A stretch of 61,342 bases of DNA from contig SHYX01000030.1 of assembly GCA_009692585.1 (NCBI GenBank), positions 1 to 61,342 of the forward strand, read 5' to 3'. Origin of the DNA: Myxococcales bacterium. Its GTDB lineage: Bacteria; Myxococcota; UBA796; SXON01. The translations under genes and the position numbers were made by a program. Shown here one piece after another: positions 45,610-54,230 of the stretch (positions are counted from its first letter, which is position 1; every line of letters starts with the position of its first letter). The notes below the pieces were generated by a model. It was given only the letters and a program-made list of their open reading frames with translations, did not search any database and was not told where the DNA came from.

Positions 45610-46691
45610 AGATTTCCGGTGGCGAGATCGCCGGCGACGCTACGACGGTGCGCCGCGGCGGCACCGTCCCACGGATCCGGGCCCGCCAGCACCGGCGGTG
45701 CCGGCGTCGGGACGGTCACCCGCCTGGGAAAACCCGTGTCCACGAGGGCGCCGGCGACGGCCTGTCCGAGCAGGGTGGCACCGGTCCCGGACGGGTGCAA
45801 CTCATCCAGGTACAGTTGGTTCATCGTCATTCCGGAGTCGCGAAACACCCGCACCATGTCCACGTACGGGAGATTGTGCGCCTCCGCGACGCGGTACTGC
45901 ACGTCCTGATAGGGGTAGACGGGGTCACTGCTGCCGCGACCCCGCCCGATCATCCCGCTGTTGGCCAGGGCAAGAATCACCACACCCATGCCGTGCTCCT
46001 GCGCCTTGGATACCATAGACTCCAGGTTGGCCGCGTAGTCCTCGACCGGAACCCGGCGCACTCCGGTGTCGCCCGGCTGGGGCCAACTGATGATTCGTTC
46101 GGCAGGAAGCCCGCGGATGCCATTGAGCGTACGACGGGTGACACGAAAGAGTGAGAGTTTTGAGAGGAGCAGCTCCGCACGGGCCACGGGGTCGGCAAAA
46201 GCGGCGTACAGGTCGGCATCCCGCACGATGTCGAGGGTGCTGTCGCTCCACAGGCTACCGATGACCAGCGCCCGCGGGGCCAGGGACCAACCCAACTCAT
46301 CCATGACGCGCAGCGTCTGCGCCGAGGAGTAGCCCGGGACCGCGAGGCACCGGAGCCGGGCGCTCACCCCGCTCGCCGCAAGTGACGCCTGCATCGCGTC
46401 GTGGATGGTTTCGCCATCTAAGACCGCGTGCCCGAAGATGCTGGAATCCCCGAGTGTGAGAATCAGCGGCGCATCGGCCGGAGCCGCGACACTCGACGCG
46501 CGGAAGTCGTCGTCGTCGACGCGGTATTTTTCGCCGCTGACCGGCGGCGGAGCTAGGCGCCAGAGCCGATCCGAGTCGGGGATGAGCACGCGTCCTTCGC
46601 CCGCGGTCGCGAACAGGTACAGCCGCGCCCCCAGCTCGGCCGCCGCCAACATCCCGAACCCGAAGGCGACGCGGCGCCGACGCCCGGTCAT
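45606..46691 (-). CDS. SGNH/GDSL-type hydrolase, membrane- or periplasm-located
   Basis: A 361-residue hydrolase. A basic N-terminus and hydrophobic helix (MTGRRRRVAFGFGMLAAAELGARLYLF) form a signal peptide or anchor. Block I is LTLGDSSIFGHAV with nucleophile Ser83, later comes IGSLWSDS and VVILALANSGM, and the C-terminal dyad is DELHPSG (Asp296, His299). SGNH enzymes act as lipases, acyl-esterases or O-acetylesterases. The ATG overlaps the mlaD-like stop (ATGA) and its own stop overlaps the next gene, so it is locked into the lipid-transport operon; a lipid or lipid-linked substrate is a fair inference. Confidence 0.87.
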   Translation of the reverse strand: MTGRRRRVAFGFGMLAAAELGARLYLFATAGEGRVLIPDSDRLWRLAPPPVSGEKYRVDDDDFRASSVAAPADAPLILTLGDSSIFGHAVLDGETIHDAMQASLAASGVSARLRCLAVPGYSSAQTLRVMDELGWSLAPRALVIGSLWSDSTLDIVRDADLYAAFADPVARAELLLSKLSLFRVTRRTLNGIRGLPAERIISWPQPGDTGVRRVPVEDYAANLESMVSKAQEHGMGVVILALANSGMIGRGRGSSDPVYPYQDVQYRVAEAHNLPYVDMVRVFRDSGMTMNQLYLDELHPSGTGATLLGQAVAGALVDTGFPRRVTVPTPAPPVLAGPDPWDGAAAAHRRSVAGDLATGNL

Positions 46692-47620
46692 GGCGACAAC
46701 CCGAGCACGGTCTTGGCGTCGCGGGGGCTCAACCGGATGAGGATGCCCTCTTCCTGGGTGATGCGCAGCCAGTCCTCGCGTGAAAACCGGTCCGCCTTGT
46801 CGATGAGCCGTTCGACCTTGCCGCTTTGCCGATTCACCTTTTCCAGTATCACCCGGCCTTCTTTCGCCGCGACGGTCAGCTCGTCCAGCAACGCTTCGAT
46901 GTCCTTCGGCTCGACGCTGGCCAGCAGGGAGCCCGCGCGCGCCACTGCACCATCCGCCGCGGTCAGCGTGGTGTCGGCGTGGGCGATGACCGGGCGGGCG
47001 CTGTCGCTGGTCGCGGTGACACTGTCAAGGGTGGCAGCGGCCTTTTCGGCGAGGTCGGGGAGCGCGTCAGAGGCCACTGCGGCGTTGTGCAGCAGGCGTT
47101 CGGCGTCGTCCAGCAGGCGCGTGGCCCGCGCCGGATCGGCTTTGATGGCGTCGGTGAGGACCTTGAGCGCCTCGGGATCGAGCGCGTCGATGAGCGGGCC
47201 CAGCGAGGTGACGAGCTGGTCGATCTCCACGGTTTTCCCGATGGCCAAGAGCCGGGCGCCGTCGACGAGGAGCGGCGCGTCGGCCGACATGGGTTGGAGC
47301 TCGACGTATTTCTCACCGAGCACCGAGCGCGCGCGTACGCCGACGCCGACGTCGGTCCGGAGCCCGGCGTCGGCGTCGACCGACAGGGTTGCCAGCGCGC
47401 CCCCGTCTTGCACCCGCAACGCCTCCACCCGCCCCACCTGCACCCCCGAAACCGAAACCACCGCGCCCTCCGTCAACCCGGCCGCGTCCGAGAACGCCAC
47501 CTCGACCGAGAGCGTGTCGCCGAAGCCCCGGAGCGCCCCGATCTGCAAGGCCATGTACGCGAGGATCCCCGTGGCTCCGACGAGCAGCAGACCGACCCCG
47601 ACCTCGTGGCGACGCGACAC
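46688..47620 (-). CDS. mlaD: MlaD-type MCE domain protein
   Basis: A 310-residue substrate-binding component of an Mla/Mce lipid transporter. One N-terminal membrane helix (VGVGLLLVGATGILAYMALQIG) is followed by the MCE domain: LSVEVAFSDAAGLTEGAVVSVSGVQVGRVEALRV...VGVRARSVLGEKYVELQP (about 38-110). The remaining ~190 residues form a long helical, coiled-coil-like tail ending near LGLSP. It would form a hexameric ring on the periplasmic side of the permease. GTG start; 24 bases after mlaF, and ATGA overlap with the SGNH gene. Confidence 0.92.
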   Translation of the reverse strand: MSRRHEVGVGLLLVGATGILAYMALQIGALRGFGDTLSVEVAFSDAAGLTEGAVVSVSGVQVGRVEALRVQDGGALATLSVDADAGLRTDVGVGVRARSVLGEKYVELQPMSADAPLLVDGARLLAIGKTVEIDQLVTSLGPLIDALDPEALKVLTDAIKADPARATRLLDDAERLLHNAAVASDALPDLAEKAAATLDSVTATSDSARPVIAHADTTLTAADGAVARAGSLLASVEPKDIEALLDELTVAAKEGRVILEKVNRQSGKVERLIDKADRFSREDWLRITQEEGILIRLSPRDAKTVLGLSP

Positions 47621-47644
47621 GCGGCCTGCTAACCCGGAGCGCGC

Positions 47645-48436
47645 CTACTCGATCCTCGGCAAGCGCGCCGGCCCGGACTCGCCCGCGTGTGGCAGGATGA
47701 GATTTCGGCCGAGGAAGCGCCGTACGATGGGGTGTTCGCTGTGCGTCACCTCATCGCGTGTGCCCCACGCGATGAGCTTGCCCTGGTACAGCATCGCGAT
47801 GTGGTCGGCCACGTTGATGGTCCCCACGATGTCGTGACTGATGACGACAAAGGTGACCCCCAGCGTCTCCTTCAGGTGGCCGATGAGCGCATCGATGGCG
47901 TCGGACGTGATGGGGTCCAGCCCCGAGTTGGGCTCGTCGAAGAGCACCAGTTCAGGCTTGGTGACGATTGCACGCGCCAGGCCCACGCGCTTGCGTTGGC
48001 CCCCCGAGAGCGCGGGCGTAGGCCGATCGTAGAGGCCGGGCAGCTCCACCATTTCCAGCGCCTCGTCGACGCGGTCGCGGCGCTCGTGCACGCTCAGTTC
48101 GGGGTGGTGTTGCCGCAACGGAAACTCGATGTTCTCGCCCGTCGACAACGAATCGAAGAGCGCGCCGTCCTGGAAGAGCATGCCCAGCCGCTTGCGAACC
48201 TTGTAGACGTCGGCCTCGCGGGCTCGACCCATGTCGGTGCCGAAGACGTGCACCTGGCCGGCGTCGGGCTTGATGAGGCCGACGACGTGTTTGAGCATCA
48301 CGCTCTTGCCGGTCCCCGAGGGCCCGATGATCGCGGTAGTACGACCCCGCGGGATGTCGAAGCTCACCCCATCGAGCACCACCAGCTCGCCAAAACGTTT
48401 GTGCACGTCGACGATGCGGATCGGCGCGTCATCCAT
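47645..48436 (-). CDS. mlaF: MlaF-type ABC ATPase
   Basis: A 263-residue ATPase that powers retrograde or anterograde lipid transport. Walker A is GPSGTGKS (38-45), signature LSGGQRKRVGLARA, Walker B LVLFDEPNSGLDP, H-loop VISHD. The words FGELVVLDGVSFDIPRG and MLFQDGALFDSLSTGENI are characteristic of the Mla/Mce ATPase branch (including MlaF, MceG). The chosen ATG at 48436 lies inside the end of the permease gene with an eight-base overlap. Confidence 0.95.
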   Translation of the reverse strand: MDDAPIRIVDVHKRFGELVVLDGVSFDIPRGRTTAIIGPSGTGKSVMLKHVVGLIKPDAGQVHVFGTDMGRAREADVYKVRKRLGMLFQDGALFDSLSTGENIEFPLRQHHPELSVHERRDRVDEALEMVELPGLYDRPTPALSGGQRKRVGLARAIVTKPELVLFDEPNSGLDPITSDAIDALIGHLKETLGVTFVVISHDIVGTINVADHIAMLYQGKLIAWGTRDEVTHSEHPIVRRFLGRNLILPHAGESGPARLPRIE

Positions 48437-49166
48437 AGAGCACCTGGGAGACGAGGTAGTTGAACGTGACACACACGATACAGCTCACGACCACCGCGCG
48501 ATTGGTCGCGGTCCCGACGCCCTCAGGGCCCCGGGTCGAGACAAATCCACAGTAGCAGCTGACAAAACAGATGATGACCGCGAAGACCATCGCCTTGACC
48601 TCGGCGGCGAGCAGGTCGTAGAGGCGAATCGAGCCGGTCGCGAACTCCAGGAAGGTGGCGGCGTTGAGCCCGAGTTGAAACACTGACACCGACAACGAGG
48701 ACACCAGGGTCACGAAGATGGAGATGAGGGTGAGCGCGGGCATGACCATCATGATGGCGTACAGTCGGGGGGTGACCAGGAACCACGCGGGGTTGACGGC
48801 CATGACCTCGAGGGCGTCGAGCTGTTCGCGGGTGCGCATCACCGCGATCTGGGACGCCATCTCCGTGCCGGCCTTGGCCGCGACCATCGCCGCGGCGATG
48901 AGCGGTGCCAGCTCGCGCACCCCGGCCATCGCCACGAACATCCCCACCAGGCGCTGGCCGCCCAGGGGCTCAAAGGCCTTGAAGCCCTGCAACGCGAGGT
49001 TCGTCCCCACGAAGAGGCTGATGGTCACGAGCACTGGGAGCGACTGCACCCCGATCCGGTACGCCTCGACGAGTGTGGCCCCCGGCGGCGGTCGGCGCCG
49101 GACGGACACCAGCGCCCAGTCCCAGACGAACCACACCAGACCCCCCAGCCAGGCGAGCGCGCTCAT
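48429..49166 (-). CDS. mlaE: MlaE-type permease (second in the operon)
   Basis: A 245-residue inner-membrane permease of the MlaE/YrbE family with about five or six helices. Family words: GVQSLPVLVTISLFVGTNLALQGF, VRELAPLIAAAMVAAKAGTEMASQIAVMRTREQLDALEVMAVNPAWFLVTPR, and LLAAEVKAMVFAVIICFVSCYCGF...GPEGVGTATNRAVVVSCI. ATG at 49166 overlaps the stop of the first permease (ATGA). It differs in sequence from the upstream copy, so the transporter may be a heterodimer. Confidence 0.93.
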   Translation of the reverse strand: MSALAWLGGLVWFVWDWALVSVRRRPPPGATLVEAYRIGVQSLPVLVTISLFVGTNLALQGFKAFEPLGGQRLVGMFVAMAGVRELAPLIAAAMVAAKAGTEMASQIAVMRTREQLDALEVMAVNPAWFLVTPRLYAIMMVMPALTLISIFVTLVSSLSVSVFQLGLNAATFLEFATGSIRLYDLLAAEVKAMVFAVIICFVSCYCGFVSTRGPEGVGTATNRAVVVSCIVCVTFNYLVSQVLYG

Positions 49167-49903
49167 CCGAACATGGCCGAGGTGAGCAGGTAGTTGGCGG
49201 CGAAGAAGGCGAGGGTGGCGCGGACCACGGTGTCGTTGACCGCCCGGCCGACTCCCGCCGCGCCGCCGGTCGCGTAGAAGCCGTGGTAGCAGGCGATCAG
49301 CCCGATGATCGCACCAAAGACCGTGGTCTTCACCACGCCCGCCCACAGGTCGGCGGTTTGGGTGAACACCCAGAGATTGGCCAGGAAGACCCCGCTCGGC
49401 TCGCCCTGCACGCCCACCGCCATCGTGTAGCCCCCGGCGAGCCCCGCCAGATTGCCCACGGTGTTGAGGATCGGACAGGCGAGGATGAGCGCCGCCACCC
49501 GGGGGACCACGTGCCACCGTAGGCCGTCCACGGCCATGATCTCGGTGGCGTCGAGCTCCTCTTTGATCCGCATGCTGCCGAGTTCGGCGGCGTAGGAGCT
49601 GCCCGCCTGCGCCGCCACCAGCACGCTGGCCAGCACCGGTGAGAGCTCTCGCAGCACCGCCACCGAGATGAGGCTCGGCAACAGGCGTTGGGCGCCGAAC
49701 ATGTCGAAGATGGCCAGGCCCTGGAGTCCGATCACCATGCCGAAGGGAAAGGTGACCGCCACCACCGGCCCGAGGCAGCGGATCGACACGGTCCAGGTGT
49801 GCCGGAAGAAGTCGGGGCCGTTCCAGGGGGGCGTCAACAGGCGCCACGTCACCCGGCCGAGGAATTGTCCGAAACGACCGAGGCTGGCGAGGGTCTCCGA
49901 CAT
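49163..49903 (-). CDS. MlaE-type permease (first in the operon)
   Basis: A 246-residue MlaE/YrbE-family permease. It has the same signature stretch as its neighbour, VLRELSPVLASVLVAAQAGSSYAAELGSMRIKEELDATEIMAVDGLRWHVVPR, and the C-terminal VVKTTVFGAIIGLIACYHGF...GAAGVGRAVNDTVV, but only moderate identity elsewhere. The N-terminus has a short amphipathic helix (LGRFGQFLGRVTWRLL), as in MlaE. ATG at 49903 starts the conserved part. It is the first gene of a six-gene coupled operon ending at 44506; divergent from an SH3-like gene, 36 bases away. Confidence 0.92.
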   Translation of the reverse strand: MSETLASLGRFGQFLGRVTWRLLTPPWNGPDFFRHTWTVSIRCLGPVVAVTFPFGMVIGLQGLAIFDMFGAQRLLPSLISVAVLRELSPVLASVLVAAQAGSSYAAELGSMRIKEELDATEIMAVDGLRWHVVPRVAALILACPILNTVGNLAGLAGGYTMAVGVQGEPSGVFLANLWVFTQTADLWAGVVKTTVFGAIIGLIACYHGFYATGGAAGVGRAVNDTVVRATLAFFAANYLLTSAMFG

Positions 49904-49939
49904 CCACGGCGGATATAGCACCGACGCCCCGGACACCCC

Positions 49940-50242
49940 ATGTTGCTCTTCCTTTCGGTCCTGACCGCCGCCCACGCGGAAGACGCCTGGCTGCTCGCCG
50001 ACGTCGATCTGCGGCGGTGGTCCGATGCGGCCCACATCTCGGCGACGCTCCAGCGGGGCGCGCAGGTCGAGGTGCTCGTCCGCGATGCGAAGCTGGCGCG
50101 GGTGCGCCAGGGCGGAGACTTCGGTTGGGTCGAGCTCTCGTTGCTCTCCGCGACCGAGGTCGCGCCGTCGCCGGACCTCTCTCGCCCTCTCGACGCTCTG
50201 CCGCCGGGGCTCACCCTCCCCGGGCTGCTCGGCGCGCAGTAG
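49940..50242 (+). CDS. Small secreted SH3-like protein
   Basis: A 100-residue protein with a signal peptide (MLLFLSVLTAAHA, cleavage before EDA) followed by a bacterial SH3-like fold: WLLADVDLRRWSDAAHISATLQRGAQVEVLVRDAKLARVRQGGDFGWVELSLL. Such domains bind peptidoglycan or peptides. The C-terminal ~30 residues are Pro-rich. Five bases separate it from the following hydrolase gene, so the two may be one unit. Confidence 0.72.
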   Translation: MLLFLSVLTAAHAEDAWLLADVDLRRWSDAAHISATLQRGAQVEVLVRDAKLARVRQGGDFGWVELSLLSATEVAPSPDLSRPLDALPPGLTLPGLLGAQ

Positions 50243-50247
50243 TCGCG

Positions 50248-51066
50248 GTGGGCCTGTTCAGCCGCGACGTCACCGTCTGTGTGCTCTCGTCGGGCTCGGC
50301 GGGAAACTGCACCTACGTCGGGGACGGTCACGCCGGGGTGCTCATCGACTGCGGGTTGGCCACCAAACAGATCACCGAGCGGCTGGCGGCGGCCGGCCTG
50401 GCCGACGCGCCGATCGACGCGGTGCTGGTCACGCACGAACACAGTGATCACGTCGCCGCCGCGGGAGTGCTCGGCCGCGCCCTTGCCCGGCGCGGAAAGC
50501 CGGTGCCCTTCTGGATGACGGCGGGTACCGCCGGCGCCCTCGAGGCCCGCTGCACGCCCGATGGCATCGAGATCGTAGAGCCGGGTGACACCGTGGAGGT
50601 GCGCCACCTCCGCGCCGAGTGTTTCCCCGTCCCCCACGACACCCGTGAGCCGGTGGGTTGGCGGGTGCACGTCGGCAACATCACGGTGGGCGTGATCACC
50701 GACCTTGGCCGGCCCACAGCGCTGGTGGCCGACAAGCTGCGCGGCTGCGACCTCGCGGTTTTGGAGTTCAACCACGACGAGGACATGTTGCTCAACGGGC
50801 CCTACCCCTACTGGCTCAAGCAGCGCATCAAGGGAAACCACGGGCATCTGAGCAACCGCCAGGCGGCGGCGCTGCTGCGGGATGGGCTCAGCCCACGACT
50901 CAAGACCCTGGTGCTCGCGCACCTGTCCGAAGAGAACAACACCCCGGCGCGCGCCGCCGAGGTGGCCTCCAGCGTGCTGGACGACGCCCGTGCCCATGTC
51001 GCGATGCACATCGGTCGGCAACGCGGCTCGCTGCAGCCGCTCACGCTGCGCGCCGAGGCCTGGTAG
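50248..51066 (+). CDS. Metallo-beta-lactamase-fold hydrolase (YycJ/WalJ-like)
   Basis: A 272-residue metal-dependent hydrolase. The metal motif THEHSDH (62-68) and a leading LSSGSAGNCTYVGDG with LIDCGLATKQ are typical of the YycJ/ExoDNase-like MBL branch; later come PVPHD, ITDLG, LEFNHDEDML and GHLSNRQAAALL, which completes the pattern. Role may be in nucleic-acid processing or cell-wall regulation; unassigned. GTG at 50248. Confidence 0.9.
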   Translation: MGLFSRDVTVCVLSSGSAGNCTYVGDGHAGVLIDCGLATKQITERLAAAGLADAPIDAVLVTHEHSDHVAAAGVLGRALARRGKPVPFWMTAGTAGALEARCTPDGIEIVEPGDTVEVRHLRAECFPVPHDTREPVGWRVHVGNITVGVITDLGRPTALVADKLRGCDLAVLEFNHDEDMLLNGPYPYWLKQRIKGNHGHLSNRQAAALLRDGLSPRLKTLVLAHLSEENNTPARAAEVASSVLDDARAHVAMHIGRQRGSLQPLTLRAEAW

Positions 51067-51101
51067 TTCCCCAGCCGCCGCGACGGCGGCGCCCAGAACG
51101 C

Positions 51102-51734
51102 CTACCCGCCGCTCAACCAGCGGCTCTCGCCGGGCCTCAGTTCGACCGTCGCACGGCCGCCCTCCACGACGACGCGTCCTTCCGCCATCCATCGTAAGGC
51201 CATCGGGTACAGGCGATGCTCCATGGTCAGGATACGCGCCGCCAACGTGGCTTCGGTGTCGCCCTGAAGCACCGGCACCGTGCCCTGGGCCAGGATGGGA
51301 CCGGTGTCGACGCCAGCGTCCACCAGGTGCACGGTGGCGCCCGCCTGGGTGACGCCGGCCGCCAGCGCCTGGCGCGGCGCGTGCAGCCCCGGAAACAGGG
51401 GCAGGAGTCCCGGGTGGATATTGAGCACCCGACCCGAAAAACGGGCCAGGAAGGCTCCGGTCAGCACCCGCATGAAGCCGGCGAGGCAGACGAATTCGAC
51501 ATCCCCCACGGCGCGGAGCAGGTCGGCCTCGAACTCGGCGCGGGGCCGGCCACGATGATCGAGCACCTCGGTCGCGACACCTGACTGCGCGGCGCGGTCG
51601 AGGGCGACGACCCCTGACACGTTGCTCACCACCTTGACGATGTCGGCGCCAAACCAGGGATCGGCGGTGGCGTCGAGCAGCGCCTGGAGGTTGGAGCCGC
51701 CGCCGGACACCAACACCGCGACTCGGGCGGTCAT
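51102..51734 (-). CDS. purN: Phosphoribosylglycinamide formyltransferase
   Basis: PurN transfers formyl from 10-formyl-THF to GAR in purine synthesis. The 210-residue product is the usual length and shows VLVSGGGSNLQALLDA (GAR site), SGRVLNIHPGLLPLFPG with Asn105 and His107, VHLVDAGVDTGPILAQ with Asp143, the three catalytic residues. ATG at 51734 starts at the conserved VAVLVSGGGSNLQ; an upstream in-frame ATG would extend into the gap before purM. It follows purM by 22 bases. Confidence 0.96.
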   Translation of the reverse strand: MTARVAVLVSGGGSNLQALLDATADPWFGADIVKVVSNVSGVVALDRAAQSGVATEVLDHRGRPRAEFEADLLRAVGDVEFVCLAGFMRVLTGAFLARFSGRVLNIHPGLLPLFPGLHAPRQALAAGVTQAGATVHLVDAGVDTGPILAQGTVPVLQGDTEATLAARILTMEHRLYPMALRWMAEGRVVVEGGRATVELRPGESRWLSGG

Positions 51735-51756
51735 CGGGCCGCCCGGGTGGGCGCCC

Positions 51757-52764
51757 TCATCGCACCACGCAGGCGCCGTCGGCATCCTCGACCACCCGCC
51801 CGACGACGTGACCGCAGGCCGCTTCGGCCAGGGCCTCGGCGTGCTCGGCGGGGACCACCAGCACCATCCCCAGGCCGCAGTTGAACGTCTGGAACATCTC
51901 CTCGTCGGAGAGCCATCCCACCTGGCGCAAGAGCCGGAAAATGGGCAGCTCCGGCCAGGACCCCTTGTCCATCACCGCGCCGAGCCCCTTCGGCAGCACC
52001 CGCGGCACGTTGCCGGTGAAGCCGCCCCCGGTGATGTGCACGGCGCCACCGAGCGGGAAGCGCGATCGCAACGCCAGCAGCTCCTTGACGTAGATTCGCG
52101 TGGGGCGCATCAGGACGTCGCCCAGGGGGGCCCCCAGCTCCCAGTCATCGCGGTCCATGGGTAAGGCACCCACGAGTTTTCGCACCAGGGAGTAGCCGTT
52201 GGCGTGAACGCCGCTCGACGGCAAGCCCACCAGCGCGTCGCCGGGCCGAATCGACTTGCCGTCCAGGACCTGGCTCCGTTCCACCACCCCGACGCAGAAG
52301 CCGGCCAGGTCGTAGTGGCGGGGCGCGTACATGCCCGGCATCTCCGCCGTCTCCCCGCCGATGAGCGCGCAGCCCGCCTGCCGGCACCCCTCGCAGATGC
52401 CGGCGATGACCGCCTCCGCCTCGGCCGGATCGAGTTTTCCGGTGGCGAAGTAGTCCAGGAAGAAGAGTGGCTCGGCGCCGCAGACGGCGACGTCGTTCGC
52501 GCACATCGCCACCAGATCGATCCCGATGGTTTCGGGCCGGCCGAGCGCCTGCGCCAACAACAGCTTGGTGCCGACGCCGTCGGTGCCCGCGACCAGGAGC
52601 GGCTCCTTGTAGTGGGCGGGCACCTGGAAGAAGCCGCCGAAGCCGCCGATGCTGCCCACCACGCCGTCGCGATGGGTGCTCCGAACGTGGGGCGTGATGC
52701 GATCGACGACCTCGTCGCCGGCGTCGATGTCCACTCCCGCGTCGCGGTAGGCGTCCTTCTTCAT
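51757..52764 (-). CDS. purM: Phosphoribosylformylglycinamidine cyclo-ligase
   Basis: PurM closes FGAM to AIR with ATP. The 335-residue product begins with the family-exact YRDAGVDIDAGDEVVDRI, followed by GGFGGFF, VAGTDGVGTKLLLAQ, CANDVAVCGAEPLFFLDYFATGKLD, ALIGGETAEMPGMY, VGLPSSGVHANGYSLVRKL, and ITGGGFTGNVPRVLP. Standard operon order purM-purN. A small lipoprotein gene lies 29 bases upstream on the same strand. Confidence 0.97.
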   Translation of the reverse strand: MKKDAYRDAGVDIDAGDEVVDRITPHVRSTHRDGVVGSIGGFGGFFQVPAHYKEPLLVAGTDGVGTKLLLAQALGRPETIGIDLVAMCANDVAVCGAEPLFFLDYFATGKLDPAEAEAVIAGICEGCRQAGCALIGGETAEMPGMYAPRHYDLAGFCVGVVERSQVLDGKSIRPGDALVGLPSSGVHANGYSLVRKLVGALPMDRDDWELGAPLGDVLMRPTRIYVKELLALRSRFPLGGAVHITGGGFTGNVPRVLPKGLGAVMDKGSWPELPIFRLLRQVGWLSDEEMFQTFNCGLGMVLVVPAEHAEALAEAACGHVVGRVVEDADGACVVR

Positions 52765-52793
52765 CGCGCGGGGCTAACGCGCTGTCGGGCCGT

Positions 52794-53315
52794 TCACAGG
52801 ATCGCCGGCGTCACACCCGTCGCGAATGCGGGCTCGGACGGGGTGTCGCTGGCGTCGTAGATGACGACCCCGAAGTCGTACTCGGTCTCGTAGTCCAGGT
52901 CGTCGCCGGTGACGCCGACGGAAAGGCCGAAGGTGCCTCCTTTGCCAGCGCACTCTTCCACGGGGGTGCCACCGGCATCCTCAAGGGCGGTGGGGGGGGT
53001 TGCCGCGTTGGGGGAGCCGCTCACGTCCACGGTGCCGTCGATCACCGTGTCCCACCACACGTCCACGCGCAGGATGTGCGCGTCGCCGTCTTCGTCGCTG
53101 TAGTCCACCAGCAACAGCACCGAGGCTTGCAATCCGCCGCCGTCGTTGTCCTCGATCGGCTCGCCCTCGGCGGCGCTGAAATCGTCGACCACCGGGGCGG
53201 TCCCGGAGCAGGTCGTCTCCTGCTCAGCCGGGTTCAGCGTACCGGCGCTGTCCTCCTCTTTTTCTTCAGGGACACAGGCGAACGCGAGAAGGCACAGAAC
53301 GGGCAGGGTACGCAT
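52794..53315 (-). CDS. Lipoprotein of unknown function
   Basis: A 173-residue lipoprotein: MRTLPVLCLLAFACVPEEKEED gives the signal (Cys14) and an acidic tail. The remaining ~130 residues are beta-rich (ILRVDVWWDTVIDGTVDVSG ... DYETEYDFGVVIYDASDTPSEP), suggesting an Ig-like fold. ATG at 53315 is preferred because GGAG lies six bases upstream; an ATG at 53327 is an alternative. It precedes purM in the same direction but has no obvious link to purines. Confidence 0.8.
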   Translation of the reverse strand: MRTLPVLCLLAFACVPEEKEEDSAGTLNPAEQETTCSGTAPVVDDFSAAEGEPIEDNDGGGLQASVLLLVDYSDEDGDAHILRVDVWWDTVIDGTVDVSGSPNAATPPTALEDAGGTPVEECAGKGGTFGLSVGVTGDDLDYETEYDFGVVIYDASDTPSEPAFATGVTPAIL

Positions 53316-53403
53316 CGACGACTCCATCGTGCCGGCACCGTACCACGCGGCGTGGTCGTCGTCGCCACGGTCCGACGAAGCCGGGGAGTGATAGACCCAG
53401 CTC

Positions 53404-54189
53404 GTGAACAAGCCGACCTCGCCGCTGCGTGCCTGGCGCGCGCTGCGCGATCAACTGGGCAGCCTCCGCCGGGTGTACGGGGGCTCCAACCAGATTGTCC
53501 GTCGCGACGACTTTGCGAACTACGACGAATCGGTGCTGCTCCTCCATGGGTTCTTCCAGAAGCGCAACGTGTGGGAGGTGATGGAAGACCGTCTCCGCTA
53601 CGACGGCTTCGGGGTGTTCTCCTTCGATCTCGGCGGCACGCTCGGGCTCAACACCCGCCGTCCCCAGGACCTCGCGGAGCACGTGGCCGAGAAGCTGGAG
53701 CGAATCTGTCAGCGCACCGGTCTGCGCGCCTTCCACATCGTGGGTCACAGCAAGGGCGGGCTCATCGCCAGGCAATACGTGCAACAGCTCGGCGGCGCGC
53801 CTCGGGTGAAATCCATCGTGACGCTCGGCACTCCCCATCATGGTACCCCGACCGCCGCCATCGGGCTCACGCTGATGGGACTGGGCGCCGTCTCGCGCTC
53901 TCCCTGGGATCTCCTCCCCAACAGCGCCTACATCAAGAGGCTCAAAGCCGACGTGTTCCCCGTGGATGTCCCTCTGGTCAGCGTGCACAGCCGCGCCGAC
54001 GTCGTGTGTCCTTGGTGGAGCAGTGTGTTGGTTCCCAAGCCCGGCGAGACCTCACTCAAGAACCGACCCGTGCAGGGAATCGGACACACGGCGCTCACCT
54101 ATGACCCGGGTGTCTACCTGATCGTACGCCAGGAGCTGCGCGAGGCGGCTGCATTGTACAAGGAGCGGCCGGCTCAGCGGAAGGGGTAG
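53404..54189 (+). CDS. Lipase-like alpha/beta hydrolase
   Basis: A 261-residue hydrolase with the triacylglycerol-lipase pattern: VLLLHGFFQKRNVWEVM (oxyanion, 44-60), FHIVGHSKGGLIARQYVQQLGG with Ser116 in GHSKGG, VTLGTPHHGTP, SVHSRADVVCPWWSS (Asp199) and GIGHTALTYD (His228). No obvious signal peptide, though the N-terminus is basic; export by another route cannot be excluded. GTG start at 53404. Divergent from the lipoprotein at 53315 and convergent with the pseudokinase-FGE gene. Confidence 0.9.
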   Translation: MNKPTSPLRAWRALRDQLGSLRRVYGGSNQIVRRDDFANYDESVLLLHGFFQKRNVWEVMEDRLRYDGFGVFSFDLGGTLGLNTRRPQDLAEHVAEKLERICQRTGLRAFHIVGHSKGGLIARQYVQQLGGAPRVKSIVTLGTPHHGTPTAAIGLTLMGLGAVSRSPWDLLPNSAYIKRLKADVFPVDVPLVSVHSRADVVCPWWSSVLVPKPGETSLKNRPVQGIGHTALTYDPGVYLIVRQELREAAALYKERPAQRKG

Positions 54190-54230
54190 CTTGTGTTGGG
54201 CGACGCCCCAGGCCTGAGCGTCGGCCCCGC

